Assembly: GCF_000385135.1 (NCBI RefSeq)
Contig: NZ_ARQM01000016.1
Span: 62,001 to 126,000, forward strand
DNA from: Promicromonospora sukumoe 327MFSha3.1
GTDB taxonomy: Bacteria > Actinomycetota > Actinomycetes > Actinomycetales > Cellulomonadaceae
Direction: 5' to 3'
Length of the DNA stretch: 64,000 nt
Part shown: positions 1 to 8,216 of the stretch, one piece after another
Layout of the letters: every line of letters begins with the position of its first letter
Position numbering within the stretch: the first letter of the stretch is position 1
Made by a program: the position numbers and the translations under genes
Notes under the pieces: model-generated
The model's input: only the letters and a program-made list of their open reading frames with translations
The model's database searches: none
Told to the model about the DNA's origin: nothing

Positions 1-282
1 CGCCGTCGGCAGCAGGCGGCTCATGCCGTCCAGCATGCCCAGGCCGGCGCGCAGGATCGGCACCACGAGCGGCGGCGGCGACGCGAGGCGGGTGCCGGTC
101 ATGGTGGTGATCGGCGTCTTCACCTCGTGCGGCTCGGTGGCGATCTCGCGGGTGGCCTCGTAGGCCAGGAGCGTGACCAGCTCGTCCACCAGCAGGCGGA
201 AGGTGGGCGAGTCCGTGGTCTCGTCCCGCAGGACGGTCAGCTTGTGGGCCACCAGGGGGTGATCGACGACGTGAAGGCGCAT
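1..282 (-). CDS. upp: Uracil phosphoribosyltransferase, N-terminal part
   Basis: The first 94 codons of a uracil phosphoribosyltransferase are present; the gene runs off the left edge. The enzyme salvages uracil to UMP using PRPP in the cytoplasm. The start region [20 protein letters not shown] and the segment [17 protein letters not shown] are characteristic of Upp and include the ILRAG motif of the family. The ATG is at 282-280. It is divergent from tadA, a common actinobacterial arrangement. The C-terminal PRPP-binding loop lies outside the window. Confidence 0.95.
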   Translation of the reverse strand, partial: MRLHVVDHPLVAHKLTVLRDETTDSPTFRLLVDELVTLLAYEATREIATEPHEVKTPITTMTGTRLASPPPLVVPILRAGLGMLDGMSRLLPTA

Positions 283-361
283 GGGGGCAACGCTACCGGG
301 CGGCCGTGCGCCCCGACGGTGCGGAGGCCCGGAAAGTCGCCAGTCCCACACTCCGCCGCGT

Positions 362-403
362 TGTCAGACACACAGGTCACTAGGGTGACCTGTGTGTCTG
401 ACA
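362..403. repeat. Dispersed palindrome, copy A (perfect)
   Basis: A perfect inverted repeat with 19-nt arms (left arm TGTCAGACACACAGGTCAC, 362-380; right arm 385-403) and a TAGG loop lies between upp and tadA. Related palindromes occur at 3722-3767, 28712-28757 and 33742-33786. No T-run follows it. Its right arm overlaps two in-frame GTG codons upstream of tadA (385 and 394). Confidence 0.9.
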
Positions 404-450
404 CCGCAAGCCTGAGCGCCGCCGAGCGCCGCGCCCACTGGGAGCGGTGG

Positions 451-885
451 ATGGGCGTCGCGCTCGACGAGGCCCGCCACGCCCTCGACACCGGCGACGT
501 GCCGGTCGGTGCTCTGGTGCTCGACGACGCGGGCCGGGTGATCGGCGTCGGGCACAACGAGCGGGAGGCGACCGGGGACCCGACCGCGCACGCCGAGGTG
601 CTCGCGATGCGGGCCGCGGCAGCGGCCCGCGGCGAGTGGCGTCTGACCGGTTGCACCCTCGTGGTGACCCTGGAGCCCTGCCCCATGTGCGCCGGGGCGC
701 TCGTGCAGTCCCGGGTGCGGCGGCTGGTCCTGGGCGCGTGGGACCCCAAGGCGGGGGCCACCGGATCGGTCTGGGACCTGGTCCGCGACCAGCGGGCGCT
801 GCACGAGGTCGAGGTGCTCGGCGGGTTCCGCGAGGACGAGTGCGGCGCGCTGCTCCGCGCGTTCTTCGAGGCCCGGCGGGGCTGA
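451..885 (+). CDS. tadA: tRNA-specific adenosine deaminase TadA
   Basis: TadA deaminates adenosine to inosine at the wobble position of tRNA-Arg(ACG). The cytidine-deaminase fold is recognisable from the zinc and proton-shuttle motif TAHAEVLA and the second zinc motif PCPMCAGA. The product from the ATG at 451 is 144 aa, slightly short for the family. A GGAG lies 6 nt upstream of that ATG, which supports it. In-frame GTG codons at 385 and 394 would add about 20 residues, and the HWERW segment before the ATG resembles the start of longer homologues, so the true start is uncertain. Both GTG codons lie in the palindrome at 362-403. Confidence 0.93.
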   Translation: MGVALDEARHALDTGDVPVGALVLDDAGRVIGVGHNEREATGDPTAHAEVLAMRAAAAARGEWRLTGCTLVVTLEPCPMCAGALVQSRVRRLVLGAWDPKAGATGSVWDLVRDQRALHEVEVLGGFREDECGALLRAFFEARRG

Positions 886-897
886 GCGCCGGCCGTC

Positions 898-922
898 GCG
901 GCCCGGGACGGACCCGGGCCGC
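898..922. terminator. Bidirectional hairpin between convergent genes
   Basis: Ten-bp perfect arms (GCGGCCCGGG and CCCGGGCCGC) flank a 5-nt loop in the 44-bp gap between the tadA stop and the stop of the reverse-strand membrane gene. There is no clear T-tract, which is common in high-GC actinobacteria. The convergent position suggests transcription termination for both sides. Confidence 0.6.
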
Positions 923-929
923 ACCCGCG

Positions 930-1592
930 TCAGACCTGCGGCAGGGTCGCGTGCAGCTGGTCGAGCAGCGTGCGCAGTCGCAGCAGGTAGAGCCGCTCGT
1001 TGGCCAGGCTGGACATGTTCGCGACGGCGTCCGGCCGGTCCTGGTACTTGACGATCATGAGCTCGAACTCGGTGAGGTCCCGGCGCCAGTTGTACCCCTG
1101 GACCCGCTCCCGCCAGCGGTGCAGCTTCTCGACGAGCGCGCTGTCCGGCGCCCGGCTGAGCACGCCGGAGGCGAGCGCGACGTCGACCGCCGAGAGTGCG
1201 AGCCGGGGGCTCACCGAGAGGGCCCGGTCGCCGCCGGTCCGGAGCCCGGCGAGCCGGCGCTCCACGATCACGCGGTTCTGCCGCAGCTCGAAGATCACCG
1301 AGGCGACCAGCTCCGAGCGGCGCTCCGTCTCGGCGTTCTGCCGTTCCACGACGAGCCCGGTGACGCCCGCCAGCAGGGTCAGCGAGTTGACCCACGGCTC
1401 CCACTCGGGGCCGATGCCGAGGATCCACAGGACGCCCAGCACGAACGCGACCGCCAGCAGGGTGTAGGTCACGGCGGCGACGGTCACGCGCCGTCGTCGG
1501 GCCCAGCGCCGGTCCGACCATGCCCCCGCGACCCGCCGCCGCGCCAGGCGCACGCGCGCCCGGACCGCTTGTGCCGCCCGGGTCACTTCCAT
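930..1592 (-). CDS. Two-TM membrane protein, partner of the EgtD-family methyltransferase
   Basis: This 220-aa protein has an Arg-rich N-terminus (about residues 10-35), a hydrophobic helix at about 36-60, a second shorter one at about 67-82, and a long charged, probably cytoplasmic C-terminal part of about 135 residues with helical character. I do not recognise the family. Its ATG at 1592 lies inside the last codons of the upstream methyltransferase (10-bp overlap), so the two are translationally coupled and probably act together. An alternative is a sensor or anchor that recruits the methyltransferase to the membrane. No enzymatic motif is visible. Confidence 0.75.
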   Translation of the reverse strand: MEVTRAAQAVRARVRLARRRVAGAWSDRRWARRRRVTVAAVTYTLLAVAFVLGVLWILGIGPEWEPWVNSLTLLAGVTGLVVERQNAETERRSELVASVIFELRQNRVIVERRLAGLRTGGDRALSVSPRLALSAVDVALASGVLSRAPDSALVEKLHRWRERVQGYNWRRDLTEFELMIVKYQDRPDAVANMSSLANERLYLLRLRTLLDQLHATLPQV

Positions 1593-2719
1593 ACGTCGAA
1601 CGCGGGCAGGGCCGTCGGCGCGTTCTCGTCGGGCGCCAGGAGGCGCAGCTCGAGCCCGAACGGGTTCTGCCGCCGCGTGTACCGGAAGCGTTCCCGCTGC
1701 ACGTGGGTGGTCCGCAGGCCGGCGTCGGCGACCAGCTTGTCGATCCGCTCGGTCGTGTACTTGCGCGTCGTGTACAGGCGGATGGTGTCCAGCGGCTTGA
1801 GGTGCACGGGCCGGCTGCCGGGGATGGCCATGCGGAGGGTCTCGCTGCCGACGTTCTGCCAGAACACCTTGAGCAGGATGCTCTCGTCGTCGACCGCCCC
1901 GGTGAACCGGACCTGCTCCAGGTCGATCTTGAGGTCGGTGTTGTAGCGGACGGCGCTCGCCACGAACTCGACGAACCCGCGGGTCTGGCGGTACTCGGCC
2001 TCGGCGGCGTGGACGGCGTCCTCGGCCAGGCTCTCCGTGGTGGCGAACTCGACGAGCATCCGGTCCTGCGGGCGCAGCACCTTGGCGATGCCGTCGAGGA
2101 ACTCCGCGTCGTCGTCGAAGTTGGCGACCGTGTTGCCGACGAGCGAGAAGAGGATCGCCTCGTCGCCCACGAGGCGGTCCAGGAACTGCTTGAGCTCCTC
2201 GAGGTTGCCGTCCAGCGACAGGTCGATCTGCAGGCCCAGCGACCGGTCCAGGGGGAAGTGCGCGTCGCGCACGGCGGTGCGCGACCCGGTCCGGAGCATC
2301 TCGGCGCTCATGTCGACGGGCACATAGAACATCGAGGGGTTGGCCTGGTGCATCGTCTCCAGGAACATGCCGTCCTTGGCCCCGGTGCCGACGCCGAGGC
2401 TCACCAGGTGCACGCACTCGTCCGTGACCAGCGGCGAGAGACTGCGCCACTGCCGGCGGAACATCTCGGTGCCGACCTTGATCACCATGTAGGTCGGGTC
2501 GTTGGAGGCATTGAACCAGGCGATCGTCGGGCCGATGCCCCAGTAGGCGTACCCGGACGGGACGCGCTTGCCGTCGCCGGACGTCGAGTGGCCGTCGTCG
2601 AGGTACTGGGCGAGGGTCGCGAGCTTGTCCGACTGGTCCTCGCCGACCAGGGTCACGGACCAGGCGAAGTCGTCGCCCGCGAGGGTGCTGTCGATCCTTG
2701 AAATCGCTGAGTCGCTCAC
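1583..2719 (-). CDS. EgtD-family SAM-dependent methyltransferase
   Basis: The 378-aa product resembles the histidine-specific methyltransferase family (Pfam Methyltransf_33), whose best-known member, EgtD, trimethylates the alpha-amino group of histidine in ergothioneine synthesis. The SAM-binding loop SLGVGTGAKD is at about residues 107-116 and a family motif LVGNTVANF at about 193-201. No egtA, egtB, egtC or egtE homologue is nearby, so the substrate is unknown and a role in ergothioneine synthesis is not supported by context. The stop codon overlaps the start of a membrane protein gene. The family call is firm; the substrate is not. Confidence 0.82.
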   Translation of the reverse strand: MSDSAISRIDSTLAGDDFAWSVTLVGEDQSDKLATLAQYLDDGHSTSGDGKRVPSGYAYWGIGPTIAWFNASNDPTYMVIKVGTEMFRRQWRSLSPLVTDECVHLVSLGVGTGAKDGMFLETMHQANPSMFYVPVDMSAEMLRTGSRTAVRDAHFPLDRSLGLQIDLSLDGNLEELKQFLDRLVGDEAILFSLVGNTVANFDDDAEFLDGIAKVLRPQDRMLVEFATTESLAEDAVHAAEAEYRQTRGFVEFVASAVRYNTDLKIDLEQVRFTGAVDDESILLKVFWQNVGSETLRMAIPGSRPVHLKPLDTIRLYTTRKYTTERIDKLVADAGLRTTHVQRERFRYTRRQNPFGLELRLLAPDENAPTALPAFDVWK

Positions 2720-2831
2720 GCGGTCCCCTCCTGCTCCCGTGCAAAGAGATCCCAGGCTAGCGGGATGCGAGGCGGTGCGAAATGAAACACACCTCGGGTG
2801 CGGCAGGGCGTGGGCGGCATACCCTCAGAGG

Positions 2832-3716
2832 GTGTTTCCTCAAGCCCGCCCCACCACCTGGCAGCCCGAGGCCGTCGAGGTCGCCCGCACCACCGTGGAC
2901 GACGCCGTGGACGTGCTCTCGGGCCTCCGGTTCACCGCACTCACGGGCGCCGGGATCTCGACCGACTCCGGCATCCCCGACTACCGCGGCCCCGACTCCC
3001 CGCCGCGCAACCCGATGACGTACCAGCAGTTCGTGGGCGACGAGGAGTTCCGCCGGCACTACTGGGCGCGCAACCACGTGGGCTGGCAGCACGTGGATCG
3101 CACCGCGCCGAACGCCGGGCACCGCGCGCTCGTCGAGCTCGAGGAGCGCGCGCTGCTGACCGGGATCATCACGCAGAACGTGGACCTGCTGCACGAGGAC
3201 GCGGGCTCCCGCAACGTCATCGACCTGCACGGACGCTACGACCGCGTGATCTGCCTGACCTGCGGCCGGGTGATCTCCCGGACCCACCTCGCCGAGCGGC
3301 TCACCGAGCTCAACCCCGGCTTCCTGGAGTCCGTGGGCGACGTCGCGGACATCGAGATCGCGCCCGACGCCGACGCCGTCATCGAGTCGACCGCGCACTT
3401 CAAGCCGGCGCCCTGCGAGTTCTGCGGGGGTGTGCTCAAGCCGGAGATCGTCTACTTCGGCGAGAACGTGCCGCGCGAGCGGGTGGACCGGGCGTTCGCG
3501 CTGGTCGACTCCGCCGACGCGCTGCTCGTCGCCGGGTCGTCCCTGACGGTGATGAGCGGGCTCCGGTTCGTGCGGCACGCGGCCGAGGCGGGCAAGCCGG
3601 TCGTGATCGTCAACCGCGGCATCACCCGCGGCGACAAGTACGCGACCGTCAAGATCGACTCGGGTACGAGCGACGTCCTGACCGAGCTGGTCCGCCGCCT
3701 GCCCCCGCCCGCCTGA
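2832..3716 (+). CDS. Sir2-family NAD-dependent protein deacylase
   Basis: A sirtuin that should remove acyl groups from protein lysines using NAD. Visible motifs are the NAD-binding GAGISTDSGIPDYRGP, TQNVDLLHEDAG with the DLHG catalytic histidine, the zinc pairs CLTCG and CEFCG separated by a long insert, and VYFGENVP. The GAGISTDSGIPDYRG sequence and long zinc-region insert fit the SIRT4-like class II. I used the GTG at 2832; an in-frame GTG at 2775 is a possible alternative, and neither has a strong ribosome binding site. The gene is monocistronic and convergent with the transglutaminase gene, with a palindrome between them. Confidence 0.92.
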   Translation: MFPQARPTTWQPEAVEVARTTVDDAVDVLSGLRFTALTGAGISTDSGIPDYRGPDSPPRNPMTYQQFVGDEEFRRHYWARNHVGWQHVDRTAPNAGHRALVELEERALLTGIITQNVDLLHEDAGSRNVIDLHGRYDRVICLTCGRVISRTHLAERLTELNPGFLESVGDVADIEIAPDADAVIESTAHFKPAPCEFCGGVLKPEIVYFGENVPRERVDRAFALVDSADALLVAGSSLTVMSGLRFVRHAAEAGKPVVIVNRGITRGDKYATVKIDSGTSDVLTELVRRLPPPA

Positions 3717-3721
3717 CGCCC

Positions 3722-3767
3722 CGTGTCAGACGCACAGATCACTCCGGTGACCTGTACGTCTGACACG
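3722..3767. repeat. Dispersed palindrome, copy B
   Basis: Arms of 21 nt (3722-3742 and 3747-3767) with a TCCG loop and two mismatches. It sits in the gap between the convergent sirtuin and transglutaminase genes, so it may act as a bidirectional terminator. The right arm contains GTGACCTGTACGTCTGACAC, the best match to the four-copy consensus. Confidence 0.88.
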
Positions 3768-3772
3768 TGCGG

Positions 3773-4729
3773 CTAGCGGGTCGTCAGGTCCGTGATGCCG
3801 TCGTGGCCCGTCGGCGACAGCGTGAGCACGCGGTTGCCGGGGCGCAGTCGCTGGTCCCCGCGGTACAGCTCGGCGAGCTGGTCGGCCGCCTCACCGTCCC
3901 CGGAGTCGGCGGCGACGAGCAGGTAGGCGAGCTCGTCGGCCACGGCGTCGAACTCGGCGTCGGACATGTCCGCGCCGGGCAGGCCCGCCTCCTGGACCCA
4001 CGCCGCGGCCTGGCCGTCGGCGGCCTCGCGGACGGACGCCGTGCCGAGCTGCGGTCCCCAGAAGTCCCAGAGGAGCAGCTCGTCGCGGTGCCGGTGCGCC
4101 ACCTCGTACAGCACGTAGGAACGCACGAAGTCCTTGCCGTGCAGGTAGGAGACCTCCGCGGTGACACCGAACGTCGCCGGGTCCACGGTGCCGGCGCGGA
4201 TCGCCAGCCACGCCTCGGCCGCCGTCACGAACGGCGACTCCGGCCCCGTCGGCATGTCGTGCACGTCGAAGTCGAAGTCCTTCTGGTCCAGCTCGGGGTC
4301 GAACCGCAGCCAGCGCTTGCCGTCCCAGCGCTCGCCCACCACGTGGTCGGCGTTCCAGCCCGGCGAGAAGTACGTGGCGAAGCCGATCCGGGACCGCGCC
4401 GGGACGTCGTGCGTGCGCAGCACGCCGAGCGACAGGAGCGTGTGGTCGCGGCAGCACCCGGCGACCTGCTGCGCCTTCGTGCGCGGTCCGTCCAGCGGTG
4501 CGCGCAGCTCCGCGGCGTCCAGGATGGAGGTCAGCCAGCGGCGGTCGGGATCGGTCCGCTGCGCCTCGGTCAGCGTCGGGCCGCCGGCCCGGTAGTGGAC
4601 CACGGCCGTGCAGACGAACTGGTGCAGTGCTTCCGGGTCGGTACTCAGCTCGGTGAAGTATCCGGTGTGGTTTCCGGGGTTCGAGTACGGACTGTGGTCC
4701 GAGTAGTCGAAGAGCGTGGGCGCGGGCAT
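3773..4729 (-). CDS. Transglutaminase-like superfamily protein
   Basis: The 318-aa protein has the transglutaminase/protease-like catalytic triad pattern: Cys92/Cys93 in GCCRDHTLL, His129 in WNADHVVGERW and Asp144 in WLRFDPELD. It has no signal peptide, so it is probably cytoplasmic. Members of this superfamily are thiol proteases, amidases or transglutaminases; the substrate cannot be read from sequence. It lies downstream of the carbohydrate-binding lipoprotein gene on the same strand but is separated from it by a strong hairpin at 4798-4834, so it is probably transcribed separately. Confidence 0.82.
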   Translation of the reverse strand: MPAPTLFDYSDHSPYSNPGNHTGYFTELSTDPEALHQFVCTAVVHYRAGGPTLTEAQRTDPDRRWLTSILDAAELRAPLDGPRTKAQQVAGCCRDHTLLSLGVLRTHDVPARSRIGFATYFSPGWNADHVVGERWDGKRWLRFDPELDQKDFDFDVHDMPTGPESPFVTAAEAWLAIRAGTVDPATFGVTAEVSYLHGKDFVRSYVLYEVAHRHRDELLLWDFWGPQLGTASVREAADGQAAAWVQEAGLPGADMSDAEFDAVADELAYLLVAADSGDGEAADQLAELYRGDQRLRPGNRVLTLSPTGHDGITDLTTR

Positions 4730-4797
4730 CGGTGTCCTCCCTCAGCGGTGTCGGGAACACTACCCCGCGCCCCCCGAGAAATGACAGCCCGAAACAG

Positions 4798-4834
4798 CGG
4801 CCGTCCCGGGGCCGCGCGGGCCCCGGGACGGCCG
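4798..4834 (-). terminator. Terminator after the carbohydrate-binding lipoprotein gene
   Basis: Perfect 16-bp arms (4798-4813 and 4819-4834) with a 5-nt loop follow the stop codon at 4839 on the reverse strand. The reverse-strand sequence after the hairpin reads GCTGTTTCG, a short T-rich tail. It would end the cassette starting at 7971. Confidence 0.75.
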
Positions 4835-4838
4835 CCGG

Positions 4839-6506
4839 TCAGGGCATGCCGGTGGTGGCCGGGGACTCGCCCGCCGTCGCGGTCGTGAGGTCCGAGCCGT
4901 CCGCCTGGACCGTGTACGTCTCGCCGCTCGTCACGTCCGCGGAGGCCAGGACGACCGACTGCGTGTCCTTGGTCAGCGTCACCTCGGCCACGGTCGTGCC
5001 CGACGCGTCGGCCACGGTCAGCTCCGTGCCCGCCGTCAGGGTGTCGAAGGTCGCCGCGACCCAGCCCTCCGAGCCGTCGCCCGGCGTCTGCAGCATGCTC
5101 GACGTGCCGACGGCGAGCAGCGTGCCGCCGTCCACCGTGAGCGCCCCGGCGCTGTCGAGGGTGCCGTTGCCGCCGGTGGACGGGCCGAAGACCGTCACGT
5201 CGCCGCCCGAGACCGTCAGCGTGCCGTTCGAGTCGAGGCCGTCGCCGCCGGCGTCGACCGTGACGTCGCCGCCCGTGATCACCAGCGAGAAGTCGCCGGC
5301 CGCCTCGCCCGGCATGCCGCCGCCCCCGCCACCTCCGCCGCCCTGCGGCGGCTCGCCCTCCGGCATGGTGCCCGACGCCGGCGGCTCGCCTCCCTCGGGC
5401 ATCTCTCCGTCGGCAGGGGGCTCGGGGGCGGCGTCCGCGGCCTGGTCGGACGTCGCGGTGTCGTCGGACGTCGTGGCCTCGTCGGTCGTCGTGCTCGTGC
5501 CGCCCGCGGCGTTGAAGCCGTCGTCGGACGACGTGACGTCCACCGTGCCGCTCGCGACCAGGATGCGCGCGCCCTCGATGCCCTCGACGGACTCGGAGAC
5601 GGTGACCGTGGCGCCGTCGATCACGAGGTCGCTCTCGGCGTGCACGCCGTCGTCGCCGGCCGCGACGGTCACGGTGCCGCCGAGCAGGGCCGCGTAGCCG
5701 ACGGTCTCGCCGTCGTCGTTGGTGCCGTCCTCGTTGTCGGCCTTCAGGCCGTCGTCCGCGGCGTCGACGTCGAGGGTGCCGTCGGTGACGACCAGGAAGT
5801 CCTTGCCGCGGACGCCGTCGTCGACCGCGGTGACGGTGATGTCGCCGCCCGCGATGACGAGGCCGTCCTTGGAGGCGATGCCGTCGTTCGAGCGGCCGGT
5901 GACCGCCAGCGACCCGGTGCCCGAGATGACCATCGAGTCGGCCGAGAAGAGGGCGGAGTTGGGGGCGTCGTCGCTGGTGTCGGTATAGGTCTCGGCGTCG
6001 GTCAGGCTGTTGGACGAGCCGTCCGCGAGCACCACCGACACGTCGTCGGCCTGCGTGACGGCGATCGCGGAGCCGGTCGAGCTGGTGATGTCGGCGCCGT
6101 CGAGCACGATCCGGACCAGGCCGTCCGCCTCGGACGTCACCACGATCTGGCCGTCGTCGAGCGTGCCGCTGATCCGGTAGGTGCCCGGCGCGGAGATGGT
6201 CACGGTGGAGCCGTCGGCGGTGGCGCCGTCGCCCGAGACGGTGGCGCTGTCGCCGTCCAGCGAGACGCTGGTCTCGTCGGCGGTGTCCCAGGTCTCGTCG
6301 GCGAGGGCCGCGAGCTCGGTGTAGTCCTCGTCGTCGGCCAGCGCGTCGTCGACCGTGGTCGCGACCTCGGAGATGGTCGTGGTGCTGGTCGTGCCGGTGC
6401 CGTTCGTGGATCCGGCGGCGGTCGTGCTGCACCCGGCGAGGGCGCCGAGCACCAGGGCGCCGGAGATCGCGGCGGTCAGGAAGGGGCGGGGTCGGCGGAT
6501 CGTCAT
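4839..6506 (-). CDS. Carbohydrate-binding-domain lipoprotein (Cthe_2159-like)
   Basis: The 555-aa product has a lipoprotein signal with lipobox LAGC (Cys26) and a long repetitive beta-rich body with recurring motifs such as DDGVRGKD, ADDGLKADN and DDGVHAES. This resembles the carbohydrate-binding domain family typified by Cthe_2159 (DUF4353), which forms a beta-helix and binds acidic polysaccharide. A low-complexity linker rich in Pro, Glu and a run of nine Gly sits at about residues 350-420. It should be anchored outside the membrane. Its ATG overlaps the stop of the VTC-domain gene (ATGA), so it is the last gene of a three-gene operon. Confidence 0.82.
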   Translation of the reverse strand: MTIRRPRPFLTAAISGALVLGALAGCSTTAAGSTNGTGTTSTTTISEVATTVDDALADDEDYTELAALADETWDTADETSVSLDGDSATVSGDGATADGSTVTISAPGTYRISGTLDDGQIVVTSEADGLVRIVLDGADITSSTGSAIAVTQADDVSVVLADGSSNSLTDAETYTDTSDDAPNSALFSADSMVISGTGSLAVTGRSNDGIASKDGLVIAGGDITVTAVDDGVRGKDFLVVTDGTLDVDAADDGLKADNEDGTNDDGETVGYAALLGGTVTVAAGDDGVHAESDLVIDGATVTVSESVEGIEGARILVASGTVDVTSSDDGFNAAGGTSTTTDEATTSDDTATSDQAADAAPEPPADGEMPEGGEPPASGTMPEGEPPQGGGGGGGGGMPGEAAGDFSLVITGGDVTVDAGGDGLDSNGTLTVSGGDVTVFGPSTGGNGTLDSAGALTVDGGTLLAVGTSSMLQTPGDGSEGWVAATFDTLTAGTELTVADASGTTVAEVTLTKDTQSVVLASADVTSGETYTVQADGSDLTTATAGESPATTGMP

Positions 6507-7336
6507 GCGGAGGTCCTCTCGCTGGTCAGGATGTGTTTGTCGGGGGCGGGCAGGCTTGTCGTGAGCCGACGGCGGACGAGGCGGCGCCAGGGCATGTCCG
6601 GCAGGTCGGGGCGCAGCACGGCGAGCCCGGTGGCGTACTTGGAGATGCGGTCGGGGCGGTGGCCGGCGCGCCAGAGCAGGCGGTCGACCGACGAGGGTCC
6701 GGAGCCCACGGCGGTCTTGGTCTCGACCACCACGAGGTCGCCGATCGCGGCGGCCCGGTGCGCGGCGGCGCGGTGCGCGGTGGCGCGGTCTGCGGGGGGC
6801 ACGGCGTCGCGGGGGCCCAGCAGGTCCCAGACCAGGCCGGTGTCGAGGGTCACGCGGGCGTCGTCGAGCAGCAGGGTGGTGCGGCGGTACCGCGACCGCA
6901 GGGTCGGGGTGAGCACCGGCGCCGACGGCGCCCCGGCGTCGGCCAGGCGGTCCGAGACGAAGGCGCGGGCGACGCCGAGGTGGTCGGCGTCGTCGTGCGG
7001 CTGCCGCTCCTTGACCGTGGTGCCGCGGCCCGCGCGGGTCTTCACCTCGACGAAGCACGACCCGGTGTCGACGTAGGTCCGCGTGCGGACCTTGAACCGC
7101 CGACGGCGGCGCGTCGCCGCGAGGCGGTACGCGTCCAGCTCCGGGGTGTCGAAGTAGGTGGAGTCGTAGGCGAACGAGCGGGACCCGGCGATCTCGAGCA
7201 CCCGGGCCGGGGGCAGGCCCGCGAGCAGGCGGTCCAGCTCGTCCGGCGTCAGCACGTACTTGCGGTCGCGGCGAGTCTGGAGGGCGGCGGCGTCGTTCAG
7301 CTCGTCGAGGGTCACGGGGGCGAGGTCGGCGATCAT
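6503..7336 (-). CDS. VTC-domain polyphosphate polymerase-like protein
   Basis: The 277-aa product matches the VTC domain, a tunnel-shaped polymerase fold that in yeast VTC4 makes polyphosphate from ATP. Basic and acidic residues expected to line the tunnel occur in TRRDRKYVL, RRRRFKVRTRTYVD, SCFVEVKTR, SRYRRTTLLLDD and DLVVVETKT. Whether bacterial stand-alone versions polymerise phosphate is not established here. The gene overlaps both neighbours by 4 bp, so expression is coupled with the DUF4956 membrane protein and the carbohydrate-binding lipoprotein. Confidence 0.85.
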   Translation of the reverse strand: MIADLAPVTLDELNDAAALQTRRDRKYVLTPDELDRLLAGLPPARVLEIAGSRSFAYDSTYFDTPELDAYRLAATRRRRRFKVRTRTYVDTGSCFVEVKTRAGRGTTVKERQPHDDADHLGVARAFVSDRLADAGAPSAPVLTPTLRSRYRRTTLLLDDARVTLDTGLVWDLLGPRDAVPPADRATAHRAAAHRAAAIGDLVVVETKTAVGSGPSSVDRLLWRAGHRPDRISKYATGLAVLRPDLPDMPWRRLVRRRLTTSLPAPDKHILTSERTSA

Positions 7337-7971
7337 CGGGCCGCCGCCAGCTCCGGGCGGCCGCCGGCGACGGTTCCCTCGTGCAGGGTGGGGGCGCCGG
7401 TGCCGTCGTCGGTCAGGATCGGCAGGCGGCGCGCCTCGGAGTAGCGGACGTCCACCCAGGTGGAGTCGTTCACGAGGTCGAGGCGCTGCACGGACAGGGC
7501 GTGCACGCGCGCCCCCAGGAGCTGCTCCAGGTGGGCCGTCAGCTCGGTCCGGTCGGCGATCGCGCGGTCCAGGACCACCAGCTCGCTGTGGTGCCTTGCG
7601 AACAGTCGGGGATGGTCGGCCAGCGCCATGACCAGGAGGATCAGGCCGCTGCCCGCGAGGCCGAGCCAACCGGCGCTCGTCCCCAGCCCGCCCAGCAGAC
7701 CGAGCGCGAGCGACGCGAAGTAGTAGGCGACCTCGTGCTGCGACAGCTCCGTGGAGCGCAGCCGGATGATCGACAGCACGCCGAACAGGCCGAGCCCCAG
7801 GCCTGCTGCGACGGCGCTCGCGGACAGTGTCGCGGAGACCGCGAGCACGCCCACGTTGACGCCGAGGAAGGCGACGACGAGGTCGCGCCGACGGTGCCGC
7901 GGGAAGTACAGCGCGAAGGTCAGGATGGTGACGGCGACGAGGTCGACCGCGTAGAGCATGAGCTGGTTCAT
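7333..7971 (-). CDS. DUF4956 membrane protein
   Basis: The 212-aa protein begins with MNQLMLYAVDLVAVTILTFA and has about four hydrophobic segments in the first 120 residues, then a soluble C-terminal part. The conserved SIIRLRSTELSQHEVAYYF segment is typical of DUF4956. The ATG at 7971 has a good ribosome binding site (GGAGACCC), so a longer frame to 8040 is less likely. It is the first gene of the operon with the VTC-domain and carbohydrate-binding genes; it may export or anchor the product of the VTC protein, which is inference. Confidence 0.85.
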   Translation of the reverse strand: MNQLMLYAVDLVAVTILTFALYFPRHRRRDLVVAFLGVNVGVLAVSATLSASAVAAGLGLGLFGVLSIIRLRSTELSQHEVAYYFASLALGLLGGLGTSAGWLGLAGSGLILLVMALADHPRLFARHHSELVVLDRAIADRTELTAHLEQLLGARVHALSVQRLDLVNDSTWVDVRYSEARRLPILTDDGTGAPTLHEGTVAGGRPELAAAR

Positions 7972-8216
7972 CGGGTCTCCGAGGGTTGCGAGGTGATGAA
8001 CACCAGGCAAACGCACGGGTCGATCCGCATCCTGTGACACGGCTGGGCCACGCCTGTGGCTCTCTGTGTGGTTGCTGGGAAGGCGCTGGCGCGGGGGTTT
8101 CGGGGCGCTCCTGGCGGGGTGCCGAGGGCCCGGATCGCCTCGTCGGGGAACCGATTCGTGGAACCGGGGTCCGACCGGGTATCCTCCTACGGTCTGCTGC
8201 TGATGTGGCGGGCGAA

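Noticed and set aside
5327-5345. GC-rich simple run coding nine glycines, considered as a frameshift site
   Set aside because: The frame is open on both sides with similar repeats, so a flexible linker is the simpler reading.
4645-6432. Long reverse-strand open frame of about 595 codons overlapping the carbohydrate-binding lipoprotein
   Set aside because: The translation is Arg/Gly/His-rich low complexity typical of a wrong frame in high-GC DNA; the lipoprotein frame has a signal peptide, repeats and operon overlaps.
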